DNA of 64,000 nucleotides from Pseudobdellovibrionaceae bacterium. Its GTDB lineage: Bacteria > Bdellovibrionota > Bdellovibrionia > Bdellovibrionales > UBA1609. The position numbers were made by a program, and so were the translations under genes. Location of the stretch: contig CP060220.1 of assembly GCA_023898385.1 (NCBI GenBank), positions 1,550,001 through 1,614,000 of the forward strand, in the 5' to 3' direction. The notes beneath the pieces were generated by a model that saw only the letters and a program-made list of their open reading frames with translations, had not been told where the DNA came from and did not search any database. Positions 45,137-53,676 of this stretch are shown here, piece after piece (the stretch's first letter is position 1; every line of letters begins with the position of its first letter).

Positions 45137-45708
45137 TACAAATGGACCTCTCTAAAAGAGTCTTTCAAACGTTCATAAGTTTGTTCCAATGTTTCTGGCA
45201 GCACTTTGGTTTCTGCAATCACTGGAAAAAAATTAGTATCTCCGTGCCAACGGGGAATCACATGCCAATGAAGATGCTCGGGGATTCCAGCTCCGGCCAC
45301 AGAACCATGATTCAATCCCACATTGAACCCTGGACATTCAAAAATGTTCTCTACCGTTTTCACAGTAAACAGCAATAACCGACTCAAATGGTCGTATTCC
45401 TCAGCCGACAGATCCGCCAGCCGACCGCAATGTCGATGGGGCAACACCAACAGATGCCCTGAGTTGTAGGGAAACTTATTAAGAATCACCATGGCCTGAT
45501 CGTCGAGGTACAGACACAAACTCTCAAAGGAGACTCCTGCCTCGCGGGCATTGCAAAAAACGCAACCGTCTGGCTTCAACAGCTTTCGAACGTACTTGAA
45601 TCGATCAGGTCGAGTCATATAGTCTCGCTCCTGCGGCCAAATGTCTTTGGTGGACACATTGGGCGACCCGCTAATTTCACCAGTGGTCTTTGTTTTTTTA
45701 GAACCCAT
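45136..45708 (-). CDS. HIT-domain hydrolase or AP4A phosphorylase-like protein
   Basis: The histidine triad HLHWHVIPRW lies near residue 147, preceded by FNVGLNHGSVAGAGIPEHLH. The N-terminal CVFCNA with a second HCGR region suggests the zinc-binding type of HIT protein. LVLPHRHCGRL is the usual strand before the active site. The first ~30 residues (basic, Ser/Thr-rich) are an extension. The chain of 190 residues fits the bacterial AP4A phosphorylase-like branch. It is probably coupled to mce. Confidence 0.85.
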   Translation of the reverse strand: MGSKKTKTTGEISGSPNVSTKDIWPQERDYMTRPDRFKYVRKLLKPDGCVFCNAREAGVSFESLCLYLDDQAMVILNKFPYNSGHLLVLPHRHCGRLADLSAEEYDHLSRLLLFTVKTVENIFECPGFNVGLNHGSVAGAGIPEHLHWHVIPRWHGDTNFFPVIAETKVLPETLEQTYERLKDSFREVHL

Positions 45709-45718
45709 ATGTTTTACT

Positions 45719-46639
45719 CTAATTCCCTAAGCTTCCTGGGAGCAAGTACAGAGGTTTACCCACCAAATTTAAACTGAGCCATCCCTCCACGCGATTGGCC
45801 AAACTTCCTTGAAACTGGCCTTCAACCATTGTTTCAAAAAAACTCGCGTGCTTCTCTGGTGGTTCAAATATCTCAGGATCGTCACCCAACCCTGATAGCT
45901 CACCAGCCACCCGTACGCCATCCAAATAGGTGCCCACTTTATCAGCAAAACCCAACTTGACTGCCGCCTCTCCCGTAAACACCCGGCCATCGGCATATTT
46001 ATCGACCAAATCCGCAGGAAGGTTTCGCCCTGAAGCCACGGCTTGCTTGAACTGCACCTGCACTTCGTCAATTAAATCTTGGAAGAGCTCTTTTTCATCT
46101 TCACGCATGGGCCGATAGCTCGCACCAGAATCTTTATAGGCTCCGGTTTTAACCACATACCGTCCCACCTTCGCCCATTCATAGAGTTTTTCAAGATTAG
46201 CAAACTGCATGATCACACCAATAGAACCCAACATAGTTCCTGGGTTAGTTACGATGCGATCGGCGGCGACGGCGGCATAGTAGGCTCCGCTTGCGGCCAC
46301 CGCTGAACATACAGCCACCACGGGCTTTTGAAATTCATCGCGCGTTCTTTTGATCTCGGCATAGATTTCTTGGCTTGGCCCCACAACTCCACCTGGTGAG
46401 TTGATGTGAATCACAATGCCCTTTACGTTTTCGTCTTTTCGAAAATATCGCAAGTCTTCTAAAAACCGACTGGGCTCACCAATGATCCCCTCAAGCTTTA
46501 AAGACAATATTGATGGCTCAGGAACTTTGATTTTATGTTCAAACTGAAGCTTTCCGATGATGGACCCCATGGCCAACAAAAAAGCCCCAAATGAGATAAT
46601 CGCAAATATCATAACGGTATTGAGCAAAAATTTTTTCAT
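45719..46639 (-). CDS. sppA: Signal peptide peptidase SppA (short, membrane-anchored)
   Basis: One N-terminal transmembrane segment (VMIFAIISFGAFLLAMGSII) anchors a ClpP/crotonase-like domain. INSPGGVVGPSQEIY holds the oxyanion region. The catalytic serine is in AVAASGAYYAAVAADRI near residue 118, with GSIGVIMQF after it, and the catalytic lysine in TGAYKDSG near residue 168. The length of ~306 residues suits the short Bacillus-type enzyme. The ATG at 46639 is preferred over a GTG at 46648 that overlaps the ribosome site. It cuts remnant signal peptides in the membrane. Confidence 0.93.
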   Translation of the reverse strand: MKKFLLNTVMIFAIISFGAFLLAMGSIIGKLQFEHKIKVPEPSILSLKLEGIIGEPSRFLEDLRYFRKDENVKGIVIHINSPGGVVGPSQEIYAEIKRTRDEFQKPVVAVCSAVAASGAYYAAVAADRIVTNPGTMLGSIGVIMQFANLEKLYEWAKVGRYVVKTGAYKDSGASYRPMREDEKELFQDLIDEVQVQFKQAVASGRNLPADLVDKYADGRVFTGEAAVKLGFADKVGTYLDGVRVAGELSGLGDDPEIFEPPEKHASFFETMVEGQFQGSLANRVEGWLSLNLVGKPLYLLPGSLGN

Positions 46640-46737
46640 GATCGACACTCTCCATCTTCGTCACCACGTCAACCGCTGATTATAACTATGATTTTACTCC
46701 CGTGTCTAAGTACGGTTGATTTTCGCAACCCCGTGGC

Positions 46738-46769
46738 AAAAAAAAAGGGAGTCCTTAAGACTCCCTTTT
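46738..46769 (-). terminator. Strong intrinsic terminator of rpsA
   Basis: On the minus strand AAAAGGGAGTC-TTAAG-GACTCCCTTTT forms an 11-bp hairpin (GC core of 7) followed by a run of nine T. It lies 22 bases beyond the rpsA stop codon. It separates rpsA from sppA. Confidence 0.93.
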
Positions 46770-46791
46770 CCAACTTAAATTCGATTGGAGA

Positions 46792-48627
46792 TTAGTCCTC
46801 TGTGGATTTTGCCTCAGCTGGTTGTGCCGCAGCATCCTTTAGAGCATCGCCGAAAAGCTCACCCAAGCTTGTTTTAGAAGTGCTTGTGGCCTTTTTCACA
46901 TAATCATCCACATCCGCCTTTTGCTCACGCAATGTCACAAGTTTCGCGCTGAGGCCAATCTTGCGGGCATCTTTGTCGATGGTCATGATTTCGGCTTTAA
47001 TGGTGTCACCCACTTTAACCACTTCTTCTGGCTTTTCTACGCGCTTCGTAGAGAGCTCGCTAATATGGATAAGACCTTCTATGTCTTGATCCAACTCAAC
47101 AAACACACCAAAGTCAGCTGTCTTTGTAACCTTCACTTCATGCTGAGAGCCAATGGGGAAACGATCTTCAATGTTTGCCCACGGGTCATCTTCTAGCTGC
47201 TTCAAGCCCAAGCTGAACCGCTCATTTTCGATATCCACGCCCAATACAACGGCTCTCACTTTGTCGCCTTTATTGAACATTTCTGAAGGATGGTTCACGC
47301 GCTTAGTCCAAGAGAAGTCAGAAATATGGATCAATCCATCAATACCCTCTTCGATACCGATAAACACACCAAAGTCAGTGATCGATTTCACTTCACCTTC
47401 AATGATGGTTCCTGGAGGATAAGTGCCTTTCAGTTCAACCCATGGGTTTGGCTGAAGCTGCTTCATACCAAGGCTAATACGTCGGTTTTCAGCATCCACT
47501 TCTAGCACGATGACATTCACTTCGTCGCCCACATTGACCACTTGAGACGGGTGCTTCACTCGCTTCGTCCAGCTCATTTCACTCACGTGAATTAAACCTT
47601 CGATTCCATCTTCAAGCTCAACGAAGGCACCGTAATCAGCCAACGTCACTATCTTGCCGCTCATTTTGCGGCCCACAGGGTATTTCTCGATCACGATATT
47701 CCATGGATCATCTGAAAGCTGCTTCAAGCCAAGACTGACGCGTTCTTTGTTTTCATCAAACTTAAGAACCTTCACTTCAACTTCGTCACCCACGTTGAGA
47801 ACTTCTGACGGATGCTTCACTCGGCCCCAGCTCATATCAGTGATATGCAGAAGACCGTCCATACCGCCAAGATCAACGAATGCACCGTAGTCGGTGATAT
47901 TCTTCACAAGACCGCGAACGATAGAGCCTTCTTTCATTGTGTCGAGTGTTTGACTTCGAAGAGCTTCGCGCTCCTCTTCAAGAAGGGCTCTACGAGAAAG
48001 AACGATATTTCCTCGTCGCTTGTTGAACTTAATCACTTTGAACTTCAATGTTTTACCAATAAAGTTGTCCATGTTCCGCACGGGACGGAGGTCAATTTGG
48101 CTTCCCGGCAAAAATGCCTTCACTCCAATATCAACACTCAAGCCACCTTTAACTTTTGCAATCACTGTTCCTTCAATGACTTCCTCGTTCTCAGCAGCTC
48201 TTGAGATGTCGTCCCAAGCGCGTAGCATATCGGCTTTGTCTTTTGACAACACGACCATGCCGTTTTCATTTTCAATTCTATCAATATATACCTGAACTTC
48301 TTGCCCAGCTCTGATGTCGCGCTGGCCTTCTACCAGTCTAAATTCACCGATCGGGATCAGACCTTCACTTTTATAGTTGATGTCTACAAGCACAAAGTCT
48401 TCTTGCACATCAACCACTCGGCCGGAGACCACATCACCGACGTTAAAATCACGTTCGCCAACAGATTGAGCAAATAGTCTAGCGAAATCTTCACCGGCTG
48501 CGGTGTCATTCACCTGGCCTGGATTATCTGGAACTTCCTTATCGGCCTCGTCTAAAATCGCGAGAACCTGCTCACGCGCGATCTGCGCTTTTGATTTTTG
48601 CGAACGGTTACTGTCTACCATGTTCAA
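46792..48627 (-). CDS. rpsA: 30S ribosomal protein S1
   Basis: Six S1 RNA-binding repeats occur in order. The later four have near-identical cores such as DYGAFVDLGGMDGLLHITDM, DYGAFVELEDGIEGLIHVSE, DFGVFIGIEEGIDGLIHISD and DFGVFVELDQDIEGLIHISE. The 611 residues include an N-terminal extension of ~55 and an acidic Ala-rich C-terminus. The AAGGAGG site is six bases from a TTG at 48627 and twelve from the ATG at 48621. The TTG is better spaced, so a non-ATG start is possible for this highly expressed gene. S1 helps mRNA binding to the 30S subunit. Confidence 0.96.
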   Translation of the reverse strand: MNMVDSNRSQKSKAQIAREQVLAILDEADKEVPDNPGQVNDTAAGEDFARLFAQSVGERDFNVGDVVSGRVVDVQEDFVLVDINYKSEGLIPIGEFRLVEGQRDIRAGQEVQVYIDRIENENGMVVLSKDKADMLRAWDDISRAAENEEVIEGTVIAKVKGGLSVDIGVKAFLPGSQIDLRPVRNMDNFIGKTLKFKVIKFNKRRGNIVLSRRALLEEEREALRSQTLDTMKEGSIVRGLVKNITDYGAFVDLGGMDGLLHITDMSWGRVKHPSEVLNVGDEVEVKVLKFDENKERVSLGLKQLSDDPWNIVIEKYPVGRKMSGKIVTLADYGAFVELEDGIEGLIHVSEMSWTKRVKHPSQVVNVGDEVNVIVLEVDAENRRISLGMKQLQPNPWVELKGTYPPGTIIEGEVKSITDFGVFIGIEEGIDGLIHISDFSWTKRVNHPSEMFNKGDKVRAVVLGVDIENERFSLGLKQLEDDPWANIEDRFPIGSQHEVKVTKTADFGVFVELDQDIEGLIHISELSTKRVEKPEEVVKVGDTIKAEIMTIDKDARKIGLSAKLVTLREQKADVDDYVKKATSTSKTSLGELFGDALKDAAAQPAEAKSTED

Positions 48628-48775
48628 TCAATACCTCCTTGGGGAAAGCGCACGTCAGCCTGCACTTTCCGATGAATTCCTCACTTGTTGGTAAGGTTGA
48701 ATCTGTTTATAGAAGCTAGAGAAACATTGTCAAAGGTAATTTACACTTTGAGCCATAACGAGAAACCCTGACAGA

Positions 48776-49456
48776 TCAAGGATTAAGCGTTTTTTCAACG
48801 ATTTCACGAACCGCGGCCACCACCTGCTCCAGGGTGAGCTCGCTGGTATCCACCACCGTTGCACCTGCCGGCACCTGCAGCGGCGCCGCTTGGCGTTGAC
48901 TGTCTTGGGCGTCGCGCTGCACCTGGGCTTCTAATGTGGCGCCAAGGGACTCCCCCTTCTCTTCAGCCCGCCGCTGAGCCCGACTTTCTTGGTGGGCGGT
49001 CAGGTAAATTTTCACCGGCGCTTGCGGAAAAACCACAGTGCCGCAATCTCGCCCCTCTGCCACAAGGCCTCGAACGCCAACAGCGCATTGCCTTTGCGCC
49101 TCAAGCAGGCTCGATCGGACCAACGGGTACTGGCTTACTTTGCTGGCATAAGCCCCCACGTCTTCACCATAAATGGCCGAGGACACATCTTCTTTGCCCA
49201 AAAAAACCCTGGTCTTATCGGCACCCAATTGCACACTCCAGCGGTCTGACTCGGCCAGCTCCGCCAAGGCCCGCTCATCATCCAGGACCACGCCAAGGCG
49301 CTGAGCTACATAAGCCAGACCCCGATAAAATGCGCCGGTAGACACCCACTCCCAACCGAATTGGGCTGCGATCTGGCGGCTGACGGTGGATTTACCTGAG
49401 GCTGCGGGGCCATCAATCGTCACCAAATAGGATGTGTATTTTGATTTCTGAACCAT
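48776..49456 (-). CDS. cmk: Cytidylate kinase
   Basis: The P-loop is VTIDGPAASGKSTVSRQIA near residue 12, followed by VSTGAFYRGLAYVAQ. The CMP-binding motif LVAEGRDCGTVVFPQAPVKI is near residue 130 (usual GRDxGTVVFP), and the lid KIYLTAHQESRAQRRAEE follows. At 226 residues it is normal length. It phosphorylates CMP and dCMP. It lies just upstream of rpsA, a conserved neighbourhood in many bacteria. Confidence 0.95.
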   Translation of the reverse strand: MVQKSKYTSYLVTIDGPAASGKSTVSRQIAAQFGWEWVSTGAFYRGLAYVAQRLGVVLDDERALAELAESDRWSVQLGADKTRVFLGKEDVSSAIYGEDVGAYASKVSQYPLVRSSLLEAQRQCAVGVRGLVAEGRDCGTVVFPQAPVKIYLTAHQESRAQRRAEEKGESLGATLEAQVQRDAQDSQRQAAPLQVPAGATVVDTSELTLEQVVAAVREIVEKTLNP

Positions 49457-49702
49457 GATGCCAAACCTTAGCCGTTAGGAGTTTGGGCCTTAACTTAATT
49501 CGCCAGCGGGATTGTTGTCAAAGCCTGGGGCTCCAGAAAGCATTAGTGTTGAGGGACGGGCCGACCCGTTGCCCCGGAGTTGCAGATTGGTCGCTAAGAA
49601 CCGACAGGATTCGGGTGACACGGAATTCCCATCACACAGCGGATGATTGCAACTTGGAACCCCTCAAAATTATTTAATCTGACTTAAATCATGACGTGGT
49701 GG
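49457..49702. other. Intergenic stretch, nothing recognised
   Basis: No gene or structure I can support. A 64-codon frame on the plus strand starting TTG at 49483 has protein-unlike composition. Confidence 0.4.
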
Positions 49703-50227
49703 CTAAGCAATAAGTCTATCTAAAGTCTCCACGTGAGAAATAGAGTCCCACAACCTGTAGACAGTGGCCTTCGAGCAAGACAAAACCTTTAAAGCTTCAG
49801 CAGGAGTTTCAACCCGACCAGAGAACTTGAGATAAATTAAGTCCGCCCTATAGTTGGCGCCAACGAGAGCTCGCACTTTTAACCAGGGGTTTGCGTCGAG
49901 TATTCCCTTGAGGCTGTAAAATTTTTTTTCGGGCTGCTCGAAATACTTAGGTACTTCGATCTTAAACTTAAGAAAGTTCGGATCTAGACCTCATTTTTTT
50001 ATAAAATAGGGCTGAGAGTGGATCTCCGGAATGGAGGAAACTTGCTGACGTCTTTGTTTTAATTTTTTTATCAATAAATTAAATCTTCTATCGCCAAGTT
50101 CAACCATCTTGTCCGCTATAACCATCAAGACAATTTTTTCATCATCCGAAATATTTTCCGCAAAAGATAGCAGCCTTTCAACGTGAACCAATGAATGGAT
50201 ACGGTGAACAAGAACTGACAATAACAT
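49703..50227 (-). pseudogene. Helix-turn-helix protein interrupted by an in-frame TGA
   Basis: From the ATG at 50227 the frame runs 78 codons to TGA (49991-49993) and then continues in the same frame for 95 codons to TAG at 49703. Both halves look like real protein. The first is helical and ends QRRQQVSSIPEIHSQPYFIKK. The second includes KVRALVGANYRADLIYLKF and TPAEALKVLSCSKATVYRLW, a winged-helix DNA-binding pattern. A gene broken by a nonsense mutation is the simplest reading. The N-terminus may also be lost. Confidence 0.5.
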
Positions 50228-50541
50228 CGTAAATAATTTGTGGTCAGTCCAATGCTGGCACAGTCTCTGGCAACTACGGTAAGGGTTGTGTGGTTGCATT
50301 CAAGATCGGTACGCTAATTTTAAATGACGTTTACTTTGACTCAACAACCTGCACTCACAACGCAGTCGACTCGGGTCCTTTTACCGGCGCAACGGGGCAA
50401 AACACAACGCTGATGCAATCCAATTCGCCGTTTACCAATTGGAGCTCCGGCATAACGACAAAAAATGACACCCTTGGAAAATCTTTTCATTTCTGGCCCG
50501 GCCTTATTCAACGATGGAATGGCATGGATTTGCATGCCTGA
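50228..50541 (+). pseudogene. Remnant of an exported or surface protein
   Basis: A plus-strand frame lacking any good start runs from about 50232 to a stop at 50541. It reads GQSNAGTVSGNYGKGCVVAF, then DVYFDSTTCTHNAVDSG and TLMQSNSPFTNWSSGIT. The Gly/Ser/Asn-rich, low-charge character suits a secreted or pilus/surface protein C-terminus. Its 5' part is missing, cut where the opposite-strand helix-turn-helix remnant begins. No family was recognised. Confidence 0.35.
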
Positions 50542-50565
50542 TGGTGAAGATATCAAGGAGAGCTC

Positions 50566-51102
50566 ATGTTTACACGATCATTTCGGCAAATCCGACTTCA
50601 GATATTAATCGCTGCGATAAGCTTGATTACCTTTAGCGGGCCGGTTTTGGCGCAGACCCTTGTGGTGCGGCCCTCACCGACAAGCGATCAGAACCAAATT
50701 TTGGTCACTATTTATGAGCCTGGAGGCTCTGCAAAAACCATTGAATTTGTTGAACTGGACTCTGTTGGGCGGGAAACAAAAAAGTTTGCACTCCCCTTTG
50801 ATGAGCTCTGGCGCCGAATTTCTAACCAAGATCTAATTGCTGCCGCCTCTGTGCCACTGACCCCTTTGATCCTCCTCGTTGACGGTATTGGCAATCTTGT
50901 CTCGGACAACGAAGACCAGATTTTTTTGGGGTTGCATGGCCAAAGAGATTTTCGAGCCGTACGGGTTCTTGCCATTTTGGCAAAAGAGGCCTTTGATCGT
51001 GAGGAAATTACTGAGCAATACTATACACCAGAGTATTTTGCGGAGTTGCCGGATCTGATAAACTCCTACTCAGAAAAACTTTTAAACGAATTATCTGATT
51101 AA
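50566..51102 (+). CDS. Exported protein of unknown function
   Basis: An AAGGAG site six bases before the ATG supports the start. A signal peptide (LQILIAAISLITFSGPVLAQ) is followed by about 147 residues with no cysteine. LVVRPSPTSDQNQILVTIYE looks like a beta-strand domain and the C-terminus is acidic and helical. No family was recognised. It runs convergently into hisC. Confidence 0.6.
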   Translation: MFTRSFRQIRLQILIAAISLITFSGPVLAQTLVVRPSPTSDQNQILVTIYEPGGSAKTIEFVELDSVGRETKKFALPFDELWRRISNQDLIAAASVPLTPLILLVDGIGNLVSDNEDQIFLGLHGQRDFRAVRVLAILAKEAFDREEITEQYYTPEYFAELPDLINSYSEKLLNELSD

Positions 51103-51108
51103 GGAAAC

Positions 51109-52200
51109 CTACAAAACTTTCTTTAAGGCTTCAATGGCCGCGTGGTTTTCTTCTGGCAAACCCACACTCATGCGCATGTGCGTGGGAAGTCCGTAGCCTT
51201 TAACAGGACGCAAGATCACACCTTGTTGTAGCAATTGCTCGTGTAACTCCGAAGAATCAAGTTTTGAATCTAACAACACAAAGTTGCCCTGCGATGGCCA
51301 GTGCTCTAGCCCCATTTTTGACAACTCGTCATAAAAGTAATCTAGCCCCTGCCAGTTCACTTTTTGCGCCTCAGTTAAAAACTGCGCATCCGTCACTGCC
51401 GCTATGGCTGCCACTTGCGCCAGAGAATTCACATTAAATGGATTTCTGACTCGATCTACAAAATCAATCACTTCCGGATGGGCCACCATGGTGCCCACGC
51501 GAAGTGCCGCAAGTCCATATACTTTGCTCAGCGTTCGCAGAACAATCACGTTGGAATGGCGTTTTACAATGTTGATGCTATCTGGGTAATCAGCGGCCCG
51601 CACAAACTCACAGTAAGCTTCATCTAAAACCACAAGTGGCGGATCCTCCTTGGGCAACGACATCAAAAACTCATCGAGCTCTTTTGCCGTTACATAGGTG
51701 CCCGTGGGATTGTTCGGATTGGCAATAAAAATCAATCGCACACCACTCTGCACTTTTTCTGACATTGCTTTAAGATCAAACCGCATCCCTGTTGTCAGTG
51801 GAGTTTCTATGGTGTTCACGCGAGCCGCTTGCGCACAGATCTTATAGGCAATAAATGCAGCCTGCGAAGTCAAGATCGATTCACCCGGCTCACAAAAAAT
51901 TCGAATGAGCAAATCAATCAATTCGTTGGACCCATTGCCGAAAGTCAAAAATTCAGGGGCCACGTCGTAGTACTTCGACATGGTTTGACGCAAATCGAAA
52001 AAAGCGGCGTCTGGGTACCTATGAAGTTCGGATAGGGCCATTTTAACAGCTTCAACGGCTTTTGGACTTGGACCCAAGGGGTTTTCATTACTGGCTAATT
52101 TATACACCTTGTTTAAACCATACTCGCGCATAGTCTCGCCAATGGGTTTTCCGGGAATATATGGCTTTAGGCTTTGGATCTCTGCTGAGACTTTCACCAC
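51109..52200 (-). CDS. hisC: Histidinol-phosphate aminotransferase
   Basis: A fold-type I PLP aminotransferase. KLASNENPLGPSPKAVEAVK near residue 36 is the HisC N-terminal signature. ANPNNPTGTYV lies near residue 160 and VLDEAYCEF near 199. The PLP lysine is in VLRTLSKVYGLAALRVG near residue 225. At 363 residues it is typical. The start is GTG at 52200. Other his genes are absent from the window. Some HisC enzymes also act on aromatic amino acids, relevant because the TyrA pathway is at the other end of the window. Confidence 0.9.
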   Translation of the reverse strand: MVKVSAEIQSLKPYIPGKPIGETMREYGLNKVYKLASNENPLGPSPKAVEAVKMALSELHRYPDAAFFDLRQTMSKYYDVAPEFLTFGNGSNELIDLLIRIFCEPGESILTSQAAFIAYKICAQAARVNTIETPLTTGMRFDLKAMSEKVQSGVRLIFIANPNNPTGTYVTAKELDEFLMSLPKEDPPLVVLDEAYCEFVRAADYPDSINIVKRHSNVIVLRTLSKVYGLAALRVGTMVAHPEVIDFVDRVRNPFNVNSLAQVAAIAAVTDAQFLTEAQKVNWQGLDYFYDELSKMGLEHWPSQGNFVLLDSKLDSSELHEQLLQQGVILRPVKGYGLPTHMRMSVGLPEENHAAIEALKKVL

Positions 52201-52260
52201 ATGCGTCCTTTCCTTAAACGGGAAATTGAGTTAGACTGGCTTTTCATATTAGGACTTAGA

Positions 52261-53676
52261 ATGACGTGGTCAATTGGTTTAAATCTTGGAGACTCTTTTG
52301 CGGAAGTGGCGGCCACGCAAGACGGTCATACTGTATCCCAGCGCTGGTATTTGCCGCAATGCCCACTCCCCCAACAGCTTGCCAGCTTTTTGACGCAGAA
52401 TAAAATCGACGAGGTTGTCAGTTTTCGTGTGGCCACCAAACTGGCCGGTCAAATACTTAATCGACGTCTCGGCACTCCGCCGGCCTTTTTAACCACCGCT
52501 GGCTTTGAGTCTTGGCTCGACATGACGCTCCCTGTGCAGCCTTCCTATTTTAGTATAAGCGCAAAACGGGTTCGCTCACCCTTAAATCAGGATCTGGTTT
52601 TTGGGCTCTCTGAACGCTTAAGCCCCAAAGGTGAAGTGGTTAAACCGCTTGATGCCGCGGAAGTGGAGTTTATAGCCAGCAAATTGAAAATGAGCGAGGT
52701 TAAACATGTGGCGGTGGGCCTCCTTCACTCCAACAAGAATCCAGATCATGAGAAACAAGTGGCTGAAATCCTTCGAAACGAAGGGTTTATTGTTCACACC
52801 AGCTTTGACAGCCTGGTGGATCGCGATGAAAAGGCAAGATGGTGGGCGGCCATTCTCGATGCATATGTAGCCCCCGCCTTTTACGACTATTTTTCTAATC
52901 TGCGTGAATCGCTTTCGACTCAGATGCCACAATTGCCGGATTTTATTGTTCATCGGGGCTACGATGATACGACCCTAACTGCCGATACTGAGGTGCTCTC
53001 CACATTGATGGGTCAAACCAGTTGTCTTGCCAAACACTTTCAAATGAGTTCAAAACGCAAGGGGTCCACACTCTTATACTGCGGCCTTGAAGACTTCATT
53101 CTAGTGGATAATTCAGGCGAGATGAGTTCCGTTTGGACCAATGCCCTCGGTCCCATCGCACTAAAGGGGCCCTTGCACAAAAGAATGGGCGTGCAGCCCA
53201 CTCAAGTTATAGGCAAAAGCTTTTGGGGGAGCGCCAACTACAAATCTGAAGAAAGTGGTTATAAGCCTGGCCCCATGTGTTTTGGGCGCGGTTTAAATCC
53301 AACGCTGATTGATATTTTAAATGCTCAAAGTCGACTGCCTGATGTTGAAGGGTTTACTCGACACATTAAAGACGGCATGAGAGGCCGACTGATCGAGACT
53401 CTATTCACGCTTTCACGCCAGGCCAACGAGATAGAATCTTTTGACCAAACGGATATGCCCGAATGGTTTGAAACCTGTGCGGCCAATAAATTGTTTTTCG
53501 AACTCAATTCGTTGGGAGTGGAAGATCTGACTGTCTCCGGTCCGCTGGCGCCCACCGTTTTTGCCTTATTGAAGTCCCGCCTACCTAAAGTGCGCCAGGC
53601 GAAATCAGGACATCTCGCCATTGCTGAGTGCCTCTCGCACTCAGTGGACACCCCGCGCCCAGGTGATTCCCTATGA
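52261..53676 (+). CDS. Hydantoinase A / oxoprolinase-like protein, shortened and divergent
   Basis: The ATG at 52261 has an AGGA site; an earlier ATG at 52201 would use all of the gap to divergent hisC. The N-terminus WSIGLNLGDSFAEVAATQDG resembles the IGVDIGGTFTD phosphate-binding motif of hydantoinase A, with the glycines partly lost. AVGLLHSNKNPDHEKQVAEI and the middle GLEDFILVDNSGEMSSVWTN (usual DMGGTSxD) also fit but are degenerate. At ~471 residues it is much shorter than the ~690 of classical HyuA. It overlaps the HyuB-like gene by four bases (ATGA). Its ATP-dependent activity is doubtful. Confidence 0.65.
   Translation: MTWSIGLNLGDSFAEVAATQDGHTVSQRWYLPQCPLPQQLASFLTQNKIDEVVSFRVATKLAGQILNRRLGTPPAFLTTAGFESWLDMTLPVQPSYFSISAKRVRSPLNQDLVFGLSERLSPKGEVVKPLDAAEVEFIASKLKMSEVKHVAVGLLHSNKNPDHEKQVAEILRNEGFIVHTSFDSLVDRDEKARWWAAILDAYVAPAFYDYFSNLRESLSTQMPQLPDFIVHRGYDDTTLTADTEVLSTLMGQTSCLAKHFQMSSKRKGSTLLYCGLEDFILVDNSGEMSSVWTNALGPIALKGPLHKRMGVQPTQVIGKSFWGSANYKSEESGYKPGPMCFGRGLNPTLIDILNAQSRLPDVEGFTRHIKDGMRGRLIETLFTLSRQANEIESFDQTDMPEWFETCAANKLFFELNSLGVEDLTVSGPLAPTVFALLKSRLPKVRQAKSGHLAIAECLSHSVDTPRPGDSL

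Noticed and set aside
49483..49677. 64-codon plus-strand frame after cmk
   Set aside because: TTG start, no ribosome site, composition unlike the other genes.
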